Assembly: GCA_029239785.1 (NCBI GenBank)
Contig: JARBUG010000017.1
Location: forward strand, 1-45,731
Reading direction: 5' to 3'
DNA: 45,731 nucleotides
From: Symbiobacteriaceae bacterium
GTDB lineage: Bacteria; Bacillota; Sulfobacillia; Symbiobacteriales; Symbiobacteriaceae
Both the position numbers and the translations under genes were made by a program. Under the pieces are notes generated by a model. It saw only the letters and a list, made by a program, of their open reading frames with translations. It had not been told where the DNA came from and made no database searches. Below, in pieces: positions 6,879 through 18,088 of this stretch (positions are counted from its first letter, which is position 1; every line of letters begins with the position of its first letter).

Positions 6879-7127
6879 TTGAGCAAATGGGACGACGCCG
6901 AACGGCTCGTCAGGAACAAGATGTGCGGTCCGGCTCGGAACGGAAAAGGTTGCGAACATGCCGCTTGTGCCGAAGCGCAAGCGGCACTAGATGAACTGGA
7001 TCATGGCGTTTTCGGCGATCGGACACGCTCCAGCCTCACAAACCGGCTGTGTCAGGCCGCCCGTGCCGGGCAACCCTGCGGACATCCAATTTGTGCGGAG
7101 ATTACGGCGACCCTCGCGCACGCCTAG
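6879..7127 (+). CDS. Tandem CCHC-motif mini-protein
   Basis: An 82-aa protein if it starts at TTG 6879. An alternative GTG at 6870 adds three residues. A purine-rich GAGAGCGAGGGTG at 6860-6872 is spaced better for 6879. It contains two copies of the same unit: NKMCGPARNGKGCEHAAC, then NRLCQAARAGQPCGHPIC. Each has a C-x(8)-C-x-H-x2-C pattern, expected to bind one zinc ion. The units are followed by similar short helices (AEAQAAL and AEITATL), so the protein is an internal duplication. Zinc knuckles of this size usually bind RNA, DNA or protein. No family name recognised. Confidence 0.55.
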   Translation: MSKWDDAERLVRNKMCGPARNGKGCEHAACAEAQAALDELDHGVFGDRTRSSLTNRLCQAARAGQPCGHPICAEITATLAHA

Positions 7128-7708
7128 CGGGCGATCGGTCCGAGGCACCGTGGGTCCAGACTTTTCGCCTGAAACGTCGTCCGGTACATGATTTAGGACC
7201 CCGTTTGGATGCAACGCGTACTTCACCGCTCTGGATAGGTTCTCGAGCGAAATGACGATGCAGATCACGTAGTGCACGCGTTCGAGGTTACCCGCTATGC
7301 GAAGGGCGAACTCGTGCTCGAAAGTACGTGTTCGCCCTGTTCAGATTACGGCATGACTTGGAGACTCCGCCGGGAGGCCAGCGTTATCGTTCGTTATGGG
7401 CGCCAAAGGCTATTTGACGCCGAACAACTGCTCCATTGCGGCAATGGCCCAGGTGCACCGGAGATGGTACCAGTCGGTCCACCGGTTTGAGATGATGTCA
7501 CTGAGGGGCACCTCATGGTCCAAGGTGGTCTTGAACCAAGGGATCCCAGCACTAAGGGGCGCCCCACCGGCCCCTGCTTTTGCATTGACACACAGTTGTC
7601 ACCGCCCCATGCTAATCTCTACCTACAACGCCCCCCGAACCTTACAGGAGACTGGTTGCCCGGTATCGAAACCTTGAATCCGAAAACGTCGGCCAAAGGG
7701 TGGATTCC
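7128..7708 (+). other. Gap without a supported gene
   Basis: About 580 bases with no gene I can defend. A plus-strand frame at 7272-7490 is protein-like for its first 55 residues (EVTRYAKGELVLESTCSPCS, then YGRQRLFDAEQLLH) but has no ribosome site and an implausible end, so it may be a remnant. A TGACA-cacagt-TGTCA inverted repeat at about 7588-7603 could be an operator ahead of the helicase operon. No well-spaced promoter was found. Confidence 0.4.
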
Positions 7709-10700
7709 ATGCTCAAGCTGGAAGCGATCAAAAAGAACGCAGCGATCTCCGGCATCGTACCCGGCCAAGTCGTACGCGTCGTCACCACCGAACCCGTCGG
7801 TGACAACGCACTCACCATCTACTACAAAACCCCCGACGGGGTGCTCCACGAGCGCGTCCTCTTCCGTTCCAATGAAGCCGAACTGGCCCTGGCCGAAGCC
7901 GGCCTCCCCTGGGCCTTCGACGCGCCCGGGGCCGACTTCAAGCTCGCGGTCGAAGCCTACCGCATTAACCTGGCCCACCTCTTCGACCCCATGATGGCCG
8001 TTCACACCTCCAACGTGGAGCCCCTGCCCCACCAAATCACCGCCGTCTACGAATCGATGCTGCCCCGGCAGCCGCTCCGCTACGTGCTGGCGGACGACCC
8101 CGGCGCCGGCAAGACCATCATGGCGGGCCTCTTCATCCGCGAACTGCTCATGCGGGCAGATGCCAGGCGGGTGCTCATCGTCGCGCCCGGCAGCCTGGTC
8201 GAGCAGTGGCAGGACGAAATGTGGGAGAAGTTCGGCCTCTCTTTCACGCTCTTCTCCCGGGAGCAGATCGATCAGTCCCGCACGGGCAACCCCTTTGACG
8301 ACCACGACCTGCTGGTCGCCCGGGTCGACCAGCTCGCCCGCAACGACGATCTCCTCGACAAGCTCCGCCTCACCCAGTGGGATCTGGTCGTCGTCGACGA
8401 AGCCCACAAGCTTTCCGCCACCTGGTTCGGCAACAAAGTCACCGAAACCAAGCGGTTCAAGCTCGGCAAGCTGCTCGGCTCTATCGCCCGACACTTCCTG
8501 CTCATGACCGCCACGCCCCACAACGGCAAGGAGGAGGACTTCCAACTCTTCCTCTCGCTGCTGGACTCCGACCGGTTCTATGGCAAGTTCCGGGACGGGG
8601 CGCACAAGGTGGACGTATCCGACCTGATGCGCCGCATGGTCAAGGAAGAACTGCTCAAGTTTGACGGCACGCCCCTCTTCCCGGAGCGGAAGGCTTACAC
8701 CGTCAACTACAAGCTCTCTGATATGGACGCCGCCCTCTACACGGCGGTCACCAACTACGTCAAGGAAGAGATGAACAAGGTCGACCGCCTGGAGGACGGC
8801 AGCCGGAAGGGCAGCGTCGGCTTTGCCCTCACGGCGCTCCAGCGCCGGCTGGCTTCCAGCCCGGAAGCGATCTTCCAGTCGCTCCGGCGCCGGCATCAAA
8901 AGCTGAAGCGGCGGGTCGAGGACGAAAAACTGCGCCAGCGGGGCGAGCGGCTGGCTGCCACCACGTATAGCACCACGGTTGAGAACCCGTGGGATGCGGC
9001 CGAGGAGATGCAGCCCGACACCTACGAGCAGTACGAGGAAGAGTTGGTCGATCAGGCCACGGCGGCCCAGACCATCGCCGAACTGGAGGCCGAAATCCAG
9101 ATCCTCAAGGAGTTGGAGGAGCAGGCCCGGCAGGTGGTCCACTCTGAGCAGGACCGCAAGTGGGACGAACTCTCCAATCTGCTCCAGAACACGCCCGAAA
9201 TGCGCGACGCCGAGGGGCGGCAGCGGAAGCTGATCATTTTCACGGAACACCGTGATACCCTCAACTACCTGGCCACCAAGATTCGGGGGCTCCTCAATAT
9301 AGATGATGCGGTCGTGATGATCCACGGCGGCGTCAAGCGGGAGGAGCGCCGCAAGGTGCAGGAACTCTTCCGAAACGACCCTTCTGCCCGGGTGCTGCTG
9401 GCGACCGATGCCGCTGGCGAAGGCGTCAACCTTCAGAACGCCAACCTGATGATCAACTACGACCTGCCCTGGAACCCGAACCGGCTGGAACAGCGGTTTG
9501 GCCGCATCCACCGTATCGGGCAGTCGGAGGTCTGCCACCTCTGGAACATGGTGGCCGCCGAGACCCGCGAGGGCGATGTCTTCCAAAAGCTCTTTGCCAA
9601 GCTGGAGGTCGAGCGCGAGGCGCTGGGCGGGCGGGTCTTTGACATCCTGGGCGAGGTCTTTGAAGAGGAGAGCCTGAAGGACCTCCTGATTCGGGCCATC
9701 CGCTTTGGTGACGATCCGGCGGTGCGGGCGCGCCTGCTCCAGAAGGTGGAGGGCGCCCTGGATACCGATCACTTAAAGGAGATCATCGCCCGCAGTGCAC
9801 TCTGCGAAGAGGTCATGGACGATCGCCGGCTCTTCGCCATCAAAGAAGAGATGGAAAAGGCCGAAGCTCGCAAGCTCCAGCCCTACTTCATCCGCTCCTT
9901 CTTCCAGCAGGCCTTTGGCCGCCTGGGCGGCGAACTGCGCCCCCGGGAGCAGGGGCGCTATGAGATCACAAACGTGCCCGCTCTCATCCGGGAACGTGAC
10001 CGGCAGATCTCGGGTCGTGACCGCCGCAACGCCGACCCGGTGCTCCGCCGCTATGAGCGGGTCTGTTTCGAAAAGCAGGCCGTCCGCCTGATGGACCGGG
10101 TCGGCGCCCCGATGGCGAGCCTGCTGCATCCCGGTCACCCGCTCATGCAGGCCACGACCGACCTGATTCTGGAGCAGAACCGGAACAAGCTGAAGCAGGG
10201 CGCCATTCTGGTCGACCCCACGGACATGGGCCTGGCCCCGAAGGTCCTCTTCCTGATCGACCATGTCGTCAAGGAAGGGAACGATCCCGGCAATGTTATC
10301 TCCCGGCGCCTCCAGTTCGTGGAGATCGACGGGCAGGGCAAGGCGGTGAACGCCGGCTGGGCGCCGCACCTAGACCTGGAGCCCATCGACCCGGCGGACC
10401 TGCCGCTGATAAGCGATTTGCTGCACGCCCCCTGGATTACGGCCGACCTGGAGCAGGTGGCGGTGGGCCACGCAGCGGTCAACATGGTGCCGGAGCACTT
10501 CGAGGAAGTGAAGACCCGGCGGGAGCGGCAGGTCGACAAGACGCTGGCAGCTGTGCAGGAGCGGCTGGTCAAGGAGATCAACTTCTGGTCCGACCGGCTG
10601 ATCAAGTTCCAGGACGATGCGGCAGCGGGCAAGGAGGTCCGCCTCGCCCTGGAGCAGGCCCGCCAGCGCATTGATGAGCTGACGGCCCGGCTGCAGATTC

Positions 10701-11224
10701 GGCAGCAGGAACTGCAGACCAGGCGGCATGTGGTGGCGGCGCATCCGGTGCCCATCGGCGGCGCTTTGGTGATCCCGGCCGGCTTGCTGGCGCAACGGAA
10801 GGGGGAGCCCGGCTGGTCGGCGGATGCAGATGCTCGGCGACGGGTCGAGCAGATCGCCATGAAGGCGGTAATGGATGCCGAGCGGGCGTTGGGCAACGAC
10901 GTAAAGGACGTGTCCGATCAGAAGTGCGGCTGGGATGTGACGAGCATTCCGCCAGCAGTGGACGGCAAGTTGCCACCGTCACGGCACATCGAAGTGAAGG
11001 GCCGGGCGAAGGGCCAGACTACGATTACCGTGACGAGGAACGAAGTCCTTTGTGGCCTCAACCAGAGCGACAAGTTCATCTTGGCCATCGTGCTTGTAGA
11101 TGGCGATACGTTCGAGGGGCCGTTCTATGTGCGGAGGCCGTTTACGCAGGAACCTGAAGCGACCGAGACCAGTAAGAACCTGGACCTGGCGTTGCTACTC
11201 GCCCGGTCCGAATCGCCGAACTAG
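7709..11224 (+). CDS. SNF2-type helicase with C-terminal DUF3883 domain
   Basis: An 1171-aa ATP-dependent DNA translocase, first gene of a three-gene defence operon. The start at ATG 7709 follows AAAGGG at 7695-7700. Visible motifs are Walker [13 protein letters not shown] (residues about 129-140), DEAH (230-233), [12 protein letters not shown] near 265-280, and [14 protein letters not shown] followed by [10 protein letters not shown], the SNF2 motif V and VI region. A long charged helical region precedes a DUF3883-like C-terminus containing GWDVTS and HIEVKG. It resembles the DrmD-like helicases of class 1 DISARM and the helicase that accompanies DUF1156/DUF499 loci. It probably moves along DNA as part of the methylase-linked restriction complex. 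Confidence 0.85.
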   Translation: MLKLEAIKKNAAISGIVPGQVVRVVTTEPVGDNALTIYYKTPDGVLHERVLFRSNEAELALAEAGLPWAFDAPGADFKLAVEAYRINLAHLFDPMMAVHTSNVEPLPHQITAVYESMLPRQPLRYVLADDPGAGKTIMAGLFIRELLMRADARRVLIVAPGSLVEQWQDEMWEKFGLSFTLFSREQIDQSRTGNPFDDHDLLVARVDQLARNDDLLDKLRLTQWDLVVVDEAHKLSATWFGNKVTETKRFKLGKLLGSIARHFLLMTATPHNGKEEDFQLFLSLLDSDRFYGKFRDGAHKVDVSDLMRRMVKEELLKFDGTPLFPERKAYTVNYKLSDMDAALYTAVTNYVKEEMNKVDRLEDGSRKGSVGFALTALQRRLASSPEAIFQSLRRRHQKLKRRVEDEKLRQRGERLAATTYSTTVENPWDAAEEMQPDTYEQYEEELVDQATAAQTIAELEAEIQILKELEEQARQVVHSEQDRKWDELSNLLQNTPEMRDAEGRQRKLIIFTEHRDTLNYLATKIRGLLNIDDAVVMIHGGVKREERRKVQELFRNDPSARVLLATDAAGEGVNLQNANLMINYDLPWNPNRLEQRFGRIHRIGQSEVCHLWNMVAAETREGDVFQKLFAKLEVEREALGGRVFDILGEVFEEESLKDLLIRAIRFGDDPAVRARLLQKVEGALDTDHLKEIIARSALCEEVMDDRRLFAIKEEMEKAEARKLQPYFIRSFFQQAFGRLGGELRPREQGRYEITNVPALIRERDRQISGRDRRNADPVLRRYERVCFEKQAVRLMDRVGAPMASLLHPGHPLMQATTDLILEQNRNKLKQGAILVDPTDMGLAPKVLFLIDHVVKEGNDPGNVISRRLQFVEIDGQGKAVNAGWAPHLDLEPIDPADLPLISDLLHAPWITADLEQVAVGHAAVNMVPEHFEEVKTRRERQVDKTLAAVQERLVKEINFWSDRLIKFQDDAAAGKEVRLALEQARQRIDELTARLQIRQQELQTRRHVVAAHPVPIGGALVIPAGLLAQRKGEPGWSADADARRRVEQIAMKAVMDAERALGNDVKDVSDQKCGWDVTSIPPAVDGKLPPSRHIEVKGRAKGQTTITVTRNEVLCGLNQSDKFILAIVLVDGDTFEGPFYVRRPFTQEPEATETSKNLDLALLLARSESPN

Positions 11225-11238
11225 GGGAGATTGTTTGT

Positions 11239-14133
11239 ATGCCTATCAAGGCGCCCAAGAAGCTGATTGAGGTGGCGTTGCCACTTGATGATATTAATGA
11301 AGCGGCGGCCCGTGAGAAGTCGATTCGGCATGGGCATCCGTCCACGTTGCACCTCTGGTGGGCGCGGCGTCCGCTGGCCGCGGCGCGGGCTGTGCTCTTT
11401 GCCCAGACAGTGAATGACCCCGGCGGCACCCGGGGCTACAAGCCCGGCATGTCCATGGAGCAGGCGCAGGCGGAGCGGGAGCGGCTCTTTGATATCATCC
11501 GGGACCTTGTGAAGTGGGAGAACACCAACAACGAGGCTGTGTTGGAGCGGGCGCGGGCGGCCATCCGGCAGAGTTGGCGTGAGACGTGCGAGATGAACAA
11601 GGGGAAACCTGGGTTTGATCCCGATGTGCTGCCCGCGTTTCACGACCCCTTCGCCGGGGGCGGGGCGATTCCGCTTGAGGCACAGCGGTTGGGTTTGGAG
11701 TCATTTGCTTCGGACCTGAACCCTGTGGCGGTGCTGATTAACAAGGCGATGATTGAGATACCGCCCAAGTTCGCGGGGCGGGCGCCGTTGGGGCCGTTGC
11801 CATCGGAGGAGAAGTACGGCAAGTCGTTTGCGGATGATTGGGCAGGAGCCAAGGGACTCGCCGAGGACGTGAGGCGCTACGGAGCATGGATACGAGAAGA
11901 GGCATTGGAGCGGATCGGGCACCTCTATCCGAAAGTGGATGTCGACACCGGTCTTCCAGTGAAGAGTGGACACGAGCAGCCAGGGCAGGTTCTGGGTACC
12001 GTGATCGCATGGATTTGGGCCAGGACCGTCAAAAGCCCTAACCCTGCTTACGCCCACGTCGACGTTCCCTTATCCTCGACCTTTATGCTAGCCACTAAGG
12101 CTGGGAAAGAGGCCTGGATTGAGCCGGTTGTAGACGGTGACAGCTATAGTTTCGTGGTAAAAAACACGATTCAGCACGGAAGGCCTCCGGCTAGTGCGAA
12201 AGACGGTACGAAACTGTCCCGGGGCGCGAAATTCCGTTGCATTTTATCAGACTCACCGATCGAGCCCAGTTACATCTATGCTGAGGGTCAAGGCCACAGG
12301 TTCGGGGCTAAGCTTATGGCCGTTGTTGCGGACGGACCAAGTGGGCGCATGTTCCTTTCGCCAACTCCCGAGATGGAAGACTGGGCCAAGGGCGTTCAGG
12401 CGAATTGGCGTCCAGACGTCGATATGCCGGCGAACCCCCGCTGGTTCTCGCCGCCCTTATATGGGCTTAAGAAGTACGGCGACCTATTTACCGAACGGCA
12501 ATTGGTTGCCCTAACCACCTTCTCTGAACTGGTGCGAGAGGTTCATGCCAAAATCCGAACGGAAGCCGTCGCAAGTGGTTGGCGCGATGACGGTAAGCCA
12601 CTTGACGAGGGTGGATTGGGACCGACTGCATATGCCGACTCGATATGCATCTTCTTGGCTTTTGCAGGCAGCCGCATGGTTGACCGGCACTCATCCCTCT
12701 GTCGCTGGGACCCAAATCCTAGCGGCTATGCACCAAAGATAGCTAATACATTTGGCCGACAGGCCCTGCCTATGGTCTGGGATTACGTTGAGGGTAATCC
12801 CTTCAGCCCGTCATCAGGGAACTACGCCGACGCAGTTAGTTGGGTAACCAAAGTTGTTGAGACTTCAGCGAACGCCACCCCTCGGGGCGTTGCGCTGCAA
12901 GCGGACGCTGTTTCTGTTAGGTTTTCGGGTAACCCAATCGTTTCGACCGATCCGCCCTACTATGATAATATCGGGTATGCAGATCTCTCGGACTTCTTCT
13001 ATCTGTGGCTACGCAGATCGCTCAAGCAGGTGGTTCCAGCATTGTGCAGAACCATGGTGGTTCCCAAGGCCGAGGAGTTAGTCGCAACGCCATATCGTCA
13101 CGGCAATAAGGCTGCTGCCGAGGCCTTCTTTTTGGACGGAATGACTAGGGCCATTCAGAATGCCGCCCAGCAGGTACACACCGCTTTCCCGGTCACAATC
13201 TACTACGCGTTTAAGCAGTCTGATACGACAGACACGGGGACTGCTAATACAGGTTGGGAAGTCTTTCTCGAAGCTGTTCTTCGCGCAGGTTTTAGCATTA
13301 CCGGGACTTGGCCGATGAGAACCGAACTGTCCAACCGCCTTATCGGCGCGGGCAACAATGCTCTGGCCTCTAGCATTGTGCTTGTATGCCGAAAGCGGGA
13401 TGAGGGGGCAGTTACCATTTCGAGGCGTGAGTTCATCAGGGAACTCAAAGAGGTGCTGCCTCACGCCATGACGGACATGACCTCAGGCGATCATGGTCGC
13501 TCTCCGGTCGCTGCAGTGGACCTTGCACAAGCCATCATCGGTCCGGGAATGGGCGTTTTCTCTAAGTATTCTGCTGTCTTGGAAGCCGATGGAACCCCAA
13601 TGAGCGTTCACACGGCCTTGATGCTGATCAATACGTACCTGCCCGGCGATCCAGACGACTTCGACTCTGACACCCGGTTCTGCCTCGCGTGGTTTGAGGA
13701 AAAGGGTTGGACATCCGGTCAGTTTGGTGAGGCCGACGTTTTGGCCCGCGCCAAGGGTACATCAGTTGATCACGTCGCCGATGCAGGAGTTGTAGAGTCC
13801 GGACAGGGTAAGGTGCGGCTCTACAAAAGCGACGAATACCCTGCGGACTGGCAACCTGATAAAGACAAGAGCACCCCCATTTGGGAAGCTACCCACCAAC
13901 TTATCCGAGGCCTCCGTATCAGCGAAAAAGTTGCCGGAGCCTTGTTGTCCCGAATGCCTGAGCGGGGTGAACACATTCGCCAGCTCGCCTATCGACTCTA
14001 CACGCTTTGCGAACGAAAAGGTTGGGCCACCGAAGCCCGGGCCTACAACGAACTGATAGACGCATGGTCCGGTATCGAACAGGCTGCTGAGGACGAAGGC
14101 AATCAAGGACATCAGCCCAAGTTTGACTTCTAA
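11239..14133 (+). CDS. DUF1156 adenine-specific DNA methyltransferase
   Basis: A 964-aa protein starting at ATG 11239, 14 bases after the helicase stop, with AGGGGAGA upstream. The N-terminus has the DUF1156 signature [20 protein letters not shown], then [19 protein letters not shown]. The SAM-binding motif is [20 protein letters not shown] with SDLNPVA (residues about 134-163). The catalytic motif is [20 protein letters not shown] near 570-590, placing it among amino-methyltransferases that modify adenine. It probably marks host DNA as self for the helicase/ATPase partners. From about 11840 to the end, codon third positions become clearly less GC-rich than in the first 600 bases, suggesting that the central and C-terminal part was replaced by recombination. 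Confidence 0.85.
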   Translation: MPIKAPKKLIEVALPLDDINEAAAREKSIRHGHPSTLHLWWARRPLAAARAVLFAQTVNDPGGTRGYKPGMSMEQAQAERERLFDIIRDLVKWENTNNEAVLERARAAIRQSWRETCEMNKGKPGFDPDVLPAFHDPFAGGGAIPLEAQRLGLESFASDLNPVAVLINKAMIEIPPKFAGRAPLGPLPSEEKYGKSFADDWAGAKGLAEDVRRYGAWIREEALERIGHLYPKVDVDTGLPVKSGHEQPGQVLGTVIAWIWARTVKSPNPAYAHVDVPLSSTFMLATKAGKEAWIEPVVDGDSYSFVVKNTIQHGRPPASAKDGTKLSRGAKFRCILSDSPIEPSYIYAEGQGHRFGAKLMAVVADGPSGRMFLSPTPEMEDWAKGVQANWRPDVDMPANPRWFSPPLYGLKKYGDLFTERQLVALTTFSELVREVHAKIRTEAVASGWRDDGKPLDEGGLGPTAYADSICIFLAFAGSRMVDRHSSLCRWDPNPSGYAPKIANTFGRQALPMVWDYVEGNPFSPSSGNYADAVSWVTKVVETSANATPRGVALQADAVSVRFSGNPIVSTDPPYYDNIGYADLSDFFYLWLRRSLKQVVPALCRTMVVPKAEELVATPYRHGNKAAAEAFFLDGMTRAIQNAAQQVHTAFPVTIYYAFKQSDTTDTGTANTGWEVFLEAVLRAGFSITGTWPMRTELSNRLIGAGNNALASSIVLVCRKRDEGAVTISRREFIRELKEVLPHAMTDMTSGDHGRSPVAAVDLAQAIIGPGMGVFSKYSAVLEADGTPMSVHTALMLINTYLPGDPDDFDSDTRFCLAWFEEKGWTSGQFGEADVLARAKGTSVDHVADAGVVESGQGKVRLYKSDEYPADWQPDKDKSTPIWEATHQLIRGLRISEKVAGALLSRMPERGEHIRQLAYRLYTLCERKGWATEARAYNELIDAWSGIEQAAEDEGNQGHQPKFDF

Positions 14134-14150
14134 GGTAGGGTGACCGAAGG

Positions 14151-16952
14151 ATGAGCCTGAAGCCATGGCGCGAGATTGCAGTGCCACATTCCGACGTATT
14201 GAAGGGAACGTTTCAGCAAGCTGAGTTCGCCGCTGACCTGACTGCCGTCCGGAAGGGTGAGGCCGCAGAGCAATACCTGAGCCCCGTTCTATTTTTCCAG
14301 CGGACCTTCATCACCGAAGGCATGCGCCTGCTGCTTGACTCCGTCGTCAAGCGGCTGACGGGCCGGGGCGGCGACCCGGTCATCCAGCTCCAGACCGCCT
14401 TCGGCGGCGGCAAGACCCACACCATGCTCGCCGTCTACCATCTCGCCAAGGGCGAGGCGCCGGCCAGCGATCTTCAGGGCATCGCCCAAATTCTGAACGC
14501 CGCCGGCATCATCGAACTGCCCCGGGCGAATGTGGTCGTCCTGGATGGCAACTCGCTCTCGCCCAACATGCCCAAGGTGTACGACGGCGTGCCCGTCCGC
14601 ACCATGTGGGGCGAACTGGCCTGGCAGCTCGGCAAGGCCCGGGCCTACGAGCAGATCCGGGAGGCCGACATCTCCGGCACCTCCCCCGGCAAGGATGTGC
14701 TGATCAGCCTGCTGCGCGACTACGCCCCCTGCGTCATCCTAGTCGACGAGCTGGTCCGGTACATCTCGCAGTTCGAAGAGGGCAAGACGCTGACGGGCGG
14801 CACATACGACTCGAACCTCTCCTTCATCCAGGCGCTGACCGAAGCGCTCAAGGCCGTGCCCAACGCCATGATGCTCGCCTCGCTGCCCGAGTCCGAGCGG
14901 GAAGCGGGCAGTCAGCGCGGCGCCAAGACCCTGGACACGCTCTCCCACTACTTCGGGCGGGTTCAGGCGCTCTGGAAGCCTGTGGCAACGGAAGAGGCGT
15001 TCGAAATCGTACGGCGCCGGCTCTTCACCGACATGACGGACCTCCGCACGGTTGAGGACGTCTGCCGCTCGTTCGCCAACTACTACATCTTTAACAGCGA
15101 AGCCTTCCCGCACGAGACGCAGGAGGCCCGGTACTTCGACCGGCTAATGCGGGCTTACCCCATCCACCCTGAGGTCTTCGACCGGCTCTATGGCGACTGG
15201 TCGGCGCTGGACAACTTCCAGCGTACCCGCGGCGTGCTGAAGCTGATGGCCAAGGTGATCCACCGGCTCTGGACCGACGGCAACAAGGACGCCATGATTA
15301 TGCCAGGAAGCCTGCCGCTCTATGATGCTGATACCCGCAACGAGGTGCTCTACTACCTGCCTGCGGGCTGGGACCCGGTGCTGGAGCGGGATATCGACGG
15401 CGGCCGCGCCGAGACGACCGATATTGAAAACCGCGACGCCCGCCTGGGCAGCGTCCAGGCCTGCCGGCGGGTGGCCCGGGCCATCTTCCTGGGCACGGCG
15501 CCCAACACGGCCAACCTGCGCGGCCTGGAAGTCCAGAAGATCATGCTCGGCTGCGCCCAGCCCGGGCAGCAGGCCGGCATCTATGAAGATGGCCTCCGGC
15601 GCCTGGCCGACCGGCTCCACTTTATCAACAGCGCCAACAACCGCTTCTGGTTTGACACCCGTCCCAACCTGCGCCGGGAGATGGAGGAGCGGAAACGCCG
15701 GTTTGATGAAAAGCTGGATGTCTACCCCGCCATCCAGACCCGGCTCCAGCGGAGCTTTGGCCCTGGCCTCTTTAACGGTGTGCACGCTTTTACCGCTAGC
15801 AGCGATATTCCGGATGACTGGGGCCTCCGCCTGGTGATTCTGCCGCCCGACGCGGCCTACAGCCGTACCGCCCCGTCCACGGCCATCGAGAAGGCGACGG
15901 CGATCCTGAAGAACCGGGGCGACCAGCCGCGGCAGAAGCAGAACCGGCTTATCTTCTTGGCTGTCGACTACGACAGCGTCAGCCGGCTGAAGGAGCAGGT
16001 GCGCTCGCTGCTGGCGTGGCAGTCGATTGTGGCGGATATCAAGGAGCTGAAGCTGAATCTGGATCAGCTCCAGGCGAAGCAGGCGAACAAGAGCCTCGAT
16101 GATGCCGATGCAGCCTTGAAGCGGATGGTCCGTGAGGCGTATAAGTGGCTGCTGGCGCCCATGCAGGAGGCCCGGCCGGGGAAGGGCATCTCGGAGATGC
16201 AGTGGGAGAACCTTGCGCTCAATCCCAGTGCCGATAGCTTTGGCGGTGAGATCGAGCGGGTGCTGAAGGAGAATGAGCTGGTCATTACCGAGTGGGCGCC
16301 TGTCCACCTGGTCAACCTGCTGAAGACCTGGTATTGGAAGCCGGATGTCGCCGAGGTCGGGGCGATGGATGTGTGGCAGAAGACGTGTTATTACCTCTAT
16401 ATGCCGCGGCTGAAGGATGAGCAGGTCTTCCGCCGGACGTTGGAAGCGGGGGCACGGAAGCGGGAGTTCTTCGGGATCGCCTACGGGAAATCAGAGGACC
16501 ACTATGATGGGTTCTGCCTGGGGCAGGAGGATCCTGTGTTCTTTAACACGGCCTTGCTGCTGATTGAGCCGGGGGCTGCGGCGGCTTATGAGGAGGCGCA
16601 GCGGAAGCCCGGGCCGGATGTGCCGCCCGTCATTGATCCGCCCATCTTCCCGCCGAAGCCCATCGATCCGCCCATCTTCCCGCCGAAGCAGCCCGATCAG
16701 CCTCCCAAGGTGGAGCATCGGCGGTTCTTCGGGTCGGTTGCGGTGAACCCGGTGCTGGCCAAGAAGGAGTTCGCCGAGCTGGTGGATGAGATCATCCTGC
16801 TGTTTACGGCGAAGCCCGGGGTGAATGTGAAGATCTCGGTGGAAATCGAGGCGGAGGCCGCAACGCCCTTTGATGAGGGACTGAAGCGGGCGGTCAGGGA
16901 GAATAGTAATGCCCTGAAGTTCAGGCAGGCTGAGTTCGAGACCGGGGAGTAA
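14151..16952 (+). CDS. DUF499 ATPase of the methylase-linked defence system
   Basis: A 933-aa P-loop ATPase from ATG 14151, 17 bases after the methylase stop. The opening [20 protein letters not shown] is typical of DUF499 proteins. Walker A is GGGKTH at residues 85-90, and the Walker B-like strand [13 protein letters not shown] is near 194-206. Close to the C-terminus, just before a final small domain, is a proline-rich linker with a repeated unit ([20 protein letters not shown]) near residues 825-845. Homologues occur with DUF1156 methylases and SNF2 helicases in predicted anti-phage loci and resemble the large ATPases of BREX (BrxC/PglY-like). The first 150 bases share the low-GC3 composition of the methylase end, and the rest is GC-rich. 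Confidence 0.85.
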   Translation: MSLKPWREIAVPHSDVLKGTFQQAEFAADLTAVRKGEAAEQYLSPVLFFQRTFITEGMRLLLDSVVKRLTGRGGDPVIQLQTAFGGGKTHTMLAVYHLAKGEAPASDLQGIAQILNAAGIIELPRANVVVLDGNSLSPNMPKVYDGVPVRTMWGELAWQLGKARAYEQIREADISGTSPGKDVLISLLRDYAPCVILVDELVRYISQFEEGKTLTGGTYDSNLSFIQALTEALKAVPNAMMLASLPESEREAGSQRGAKTLDTLSHYFGRVQALWKPVATEEAFEIVRRRLFTDMTDLRTVEDVCRSFANYYIFNSEAFPHETQEARYFDRLMRAYPIHPEVFDRLYGDWSALDNFQRTRGVLKLMAKVIHRLWTDGNKDAMIMPGSLPLYDADTRNEVLYYLPAGWDPVLERDIDGGRAETTDIENRDARLGSVQACRRVARAIFLGTAPNTANLRGLEVQKIMLGCAQPGQQAGIYEDGLRRLADRLHFINSANNRFWFDTRPNLRREMEERKRRFDEKLDVYPAIQTRLQRSFGPGLFNGVHAFTASSDIPDDWGLRLVILPPDAAYSRTAPSTAIEKATAILKNRGDQPRQKQNRLIFLAVDYDSVSRLKEQVRSLLAWQSIVADIKELKLNLDQLQAKQANKSLDDADAALKRMVREAYKWLLAPMQEARPGKGISEMQWENLALNPSADSFGGEIERVLKENELVITEWAPVHLVNLLKTWYWKPDVAEVGAMDVWQKTCYYLYMPRLKDEQVFRRTLEAGARKREFFGIAYGKSEDHYDGFCLGQEDPVFFNTALLLIEPGAAAAYEEAQRKPGPDVPPVIDPPIFPPKPIDPPIFPPKQPDQPPKVEHRRFFGSVAVNPVLAKKEFAELVDEIILLFTAKPGVNVKISVEIEAEAATPFDEGLKRAVRENSNALKFRQAEFETGE

Positions 16953-16962
16953 ACTGTTCTGA

Positions 16963-17005
16963 ACCCGATTCGCCTCGCTGGTGCTGAAGCCGAGGCGAGT
17001 CGGGT
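16963..17005 (+). terminator. Strong hairpin after the DUF499 gene
   Basis: ACCCGA (16963-16968) and CGCCTCG (16971-16977) pair with CGAGGCG (16991-16997) and TCGGGT (17000-17005), interrupted by a two-base internal mismatch. No T tract follows, so termination may be incomplete. It separates the methylase operon from the DarG-like gene. Confidence 0.45.
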
Positions 17006-17137
17006 GTCGCCGCGCCCTGAGGAATGCATAGCTCCGCGAACGACTTTTGCATGAGATACGTAGAATATTAGAGGACAAGGCCGGCTCATGCCGAAGTTGA
17101 ATCGCAGCCCCAATCGGGGTGAGGAGTGTATCGTAAT

Positions 17138-18088
17138 ATGATCACATACGTGATTGGCAACCTGTTTGAAAGTCCTGCACAGGTGTTGGTTAACACCGTC
17201 AACACGGTCGGCGTCATGGGTAAGGGGATTGCGAAGGAGTTCAAAGACATCTACCCAGACATGTTTGCCCGCTACCAGCGCCTGTGCGAGGAGAAGCGTT
17301 TTGACATCGGCCAGCTGTGGCTGTATAAGACAGACCACAAATGGGTGCTAAACTTTCCGACCAAACGGCACTGGCGGCACCCTTCCAGGCTGGAATATAT
17401 CGAGGCGGGTCTTCAGAAGTTCGCCGCTACCTACAAGGAAAGGGGCATCACGTCGATTGCCTTTCCTATGTTGGGGTGTGGTAATGGCGAACTAGATTGG
17501 GACACACAGGTTAGCCCACTCATGGAGCGATACCTGCGGAACCTGCTGCTCGACGTTTACGTATACGTCTACCGAAAGAGCCCGCTCATTCCTGAGCACA
17601 GAAACCCGAAGGAAATCAAGGCTTGGTTGCACAGCGAGCCCGGCAACCTTCCATTTGGAGAGTTTCTCGATGATCTGGAAACACTGATTGGCAGCCAAGG
17701 ATTAACGGTGACGGGGCCGGATTTTTCGGTGAAGGTCGATTTGGCCTTGCAATCTGAAGGCGTTATGGGTTTGAGTCTGCAGGGGGACGGGTGGACTGAG
17801 GTCGCTGAGAACCAGCAGTTGTTTGAGTTCTGGCAACAGGTCAGGGGTTTGGGCTTCTTCACAGACGATATCGTCCCGCGAGGCCTGTCGCACATCAGCA
17901 AGCATCTGCAGGCCTTGTTAGCCAAGTTACCGTATTTCCGCCCGGCCATTCTGTCACGGCGCTATGACGGCCTTGACACCGCTCCCCCGGCCCTTCAACT
18001 CGTTGCCCCAGTACGACTGAGTAGTAGTGAAGCTCTACCGATCGAACAAGTGGAGATTGCCAATGATACACGTTCGCCGGAAGCCTGA
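17138..18088 (+). CDS. darG: DarG-like macro-domain antitoxin
   Basis: A 316-aa protein. The start at ATG 17138 is chosen because the macro domain opens MITYVIGNLFES and GGTGAGGAG precedes it. A GTG at 17126 is possible. The macro domain (residues about 1-155) has VNTVNTVGVMGKGIAKEFK, NFPTKRHWRHPSRLEYI and FPMLGCGNGELDW, the three DarG-type ligand-binding segments. The NFPTK lysine aligns with the catalytic lysine of characterised DarG. DarG removes ADP-ribose from DNA and also neutralises DarT through its C-terminal domain, here residues about 160-316. The gene overlaps the toxin gene by 26 bases. It precedes darT here, whereas the usual order is toxin first. Confidence 0.85.
   Translation: MITYVIGNLFESPAQVLVNTVNTVGVMGKGIAKEFKDIYPDMFARYQRLCEEKRFDIGQLWLYKTDHKWVLNFPTKRHWRHPSRLEYIEAGLQKFAATYKERGITSIAFPMLGCGNGELDWDTQVSPLMERYLRNLLLDVYVYVYRKSPLIPEHRNPKEIKAWLHSEPGNLPFGEFLDDLETLIGSQGLTVTGPDFSVKVDLALQSEGVMGLSLQGDGWTEVAENQQLFEFWQQVRGLGFFTDDIVPRGLSHISKHLQALLAKLPYFRPAILSRRYDGLDTAPPALQLVAPVRLSSSEALPIEQVEIANDTRSPEA

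Noticed and set aside
7619-9772. 717-codon minus-strand frame under the helicase
   Set aside because: A GC3 shadow of the SNF2 helicase, whose motifs are all on the plus strand. The shadow is a monotone of Leu, Gly, Val and His.
15144-16307. 387-codon minus-strand frame under the DUF499 gene
   Set aside because: Shadow of the ATPase in GC-rich DNA, with no start signals or recognisable motif.
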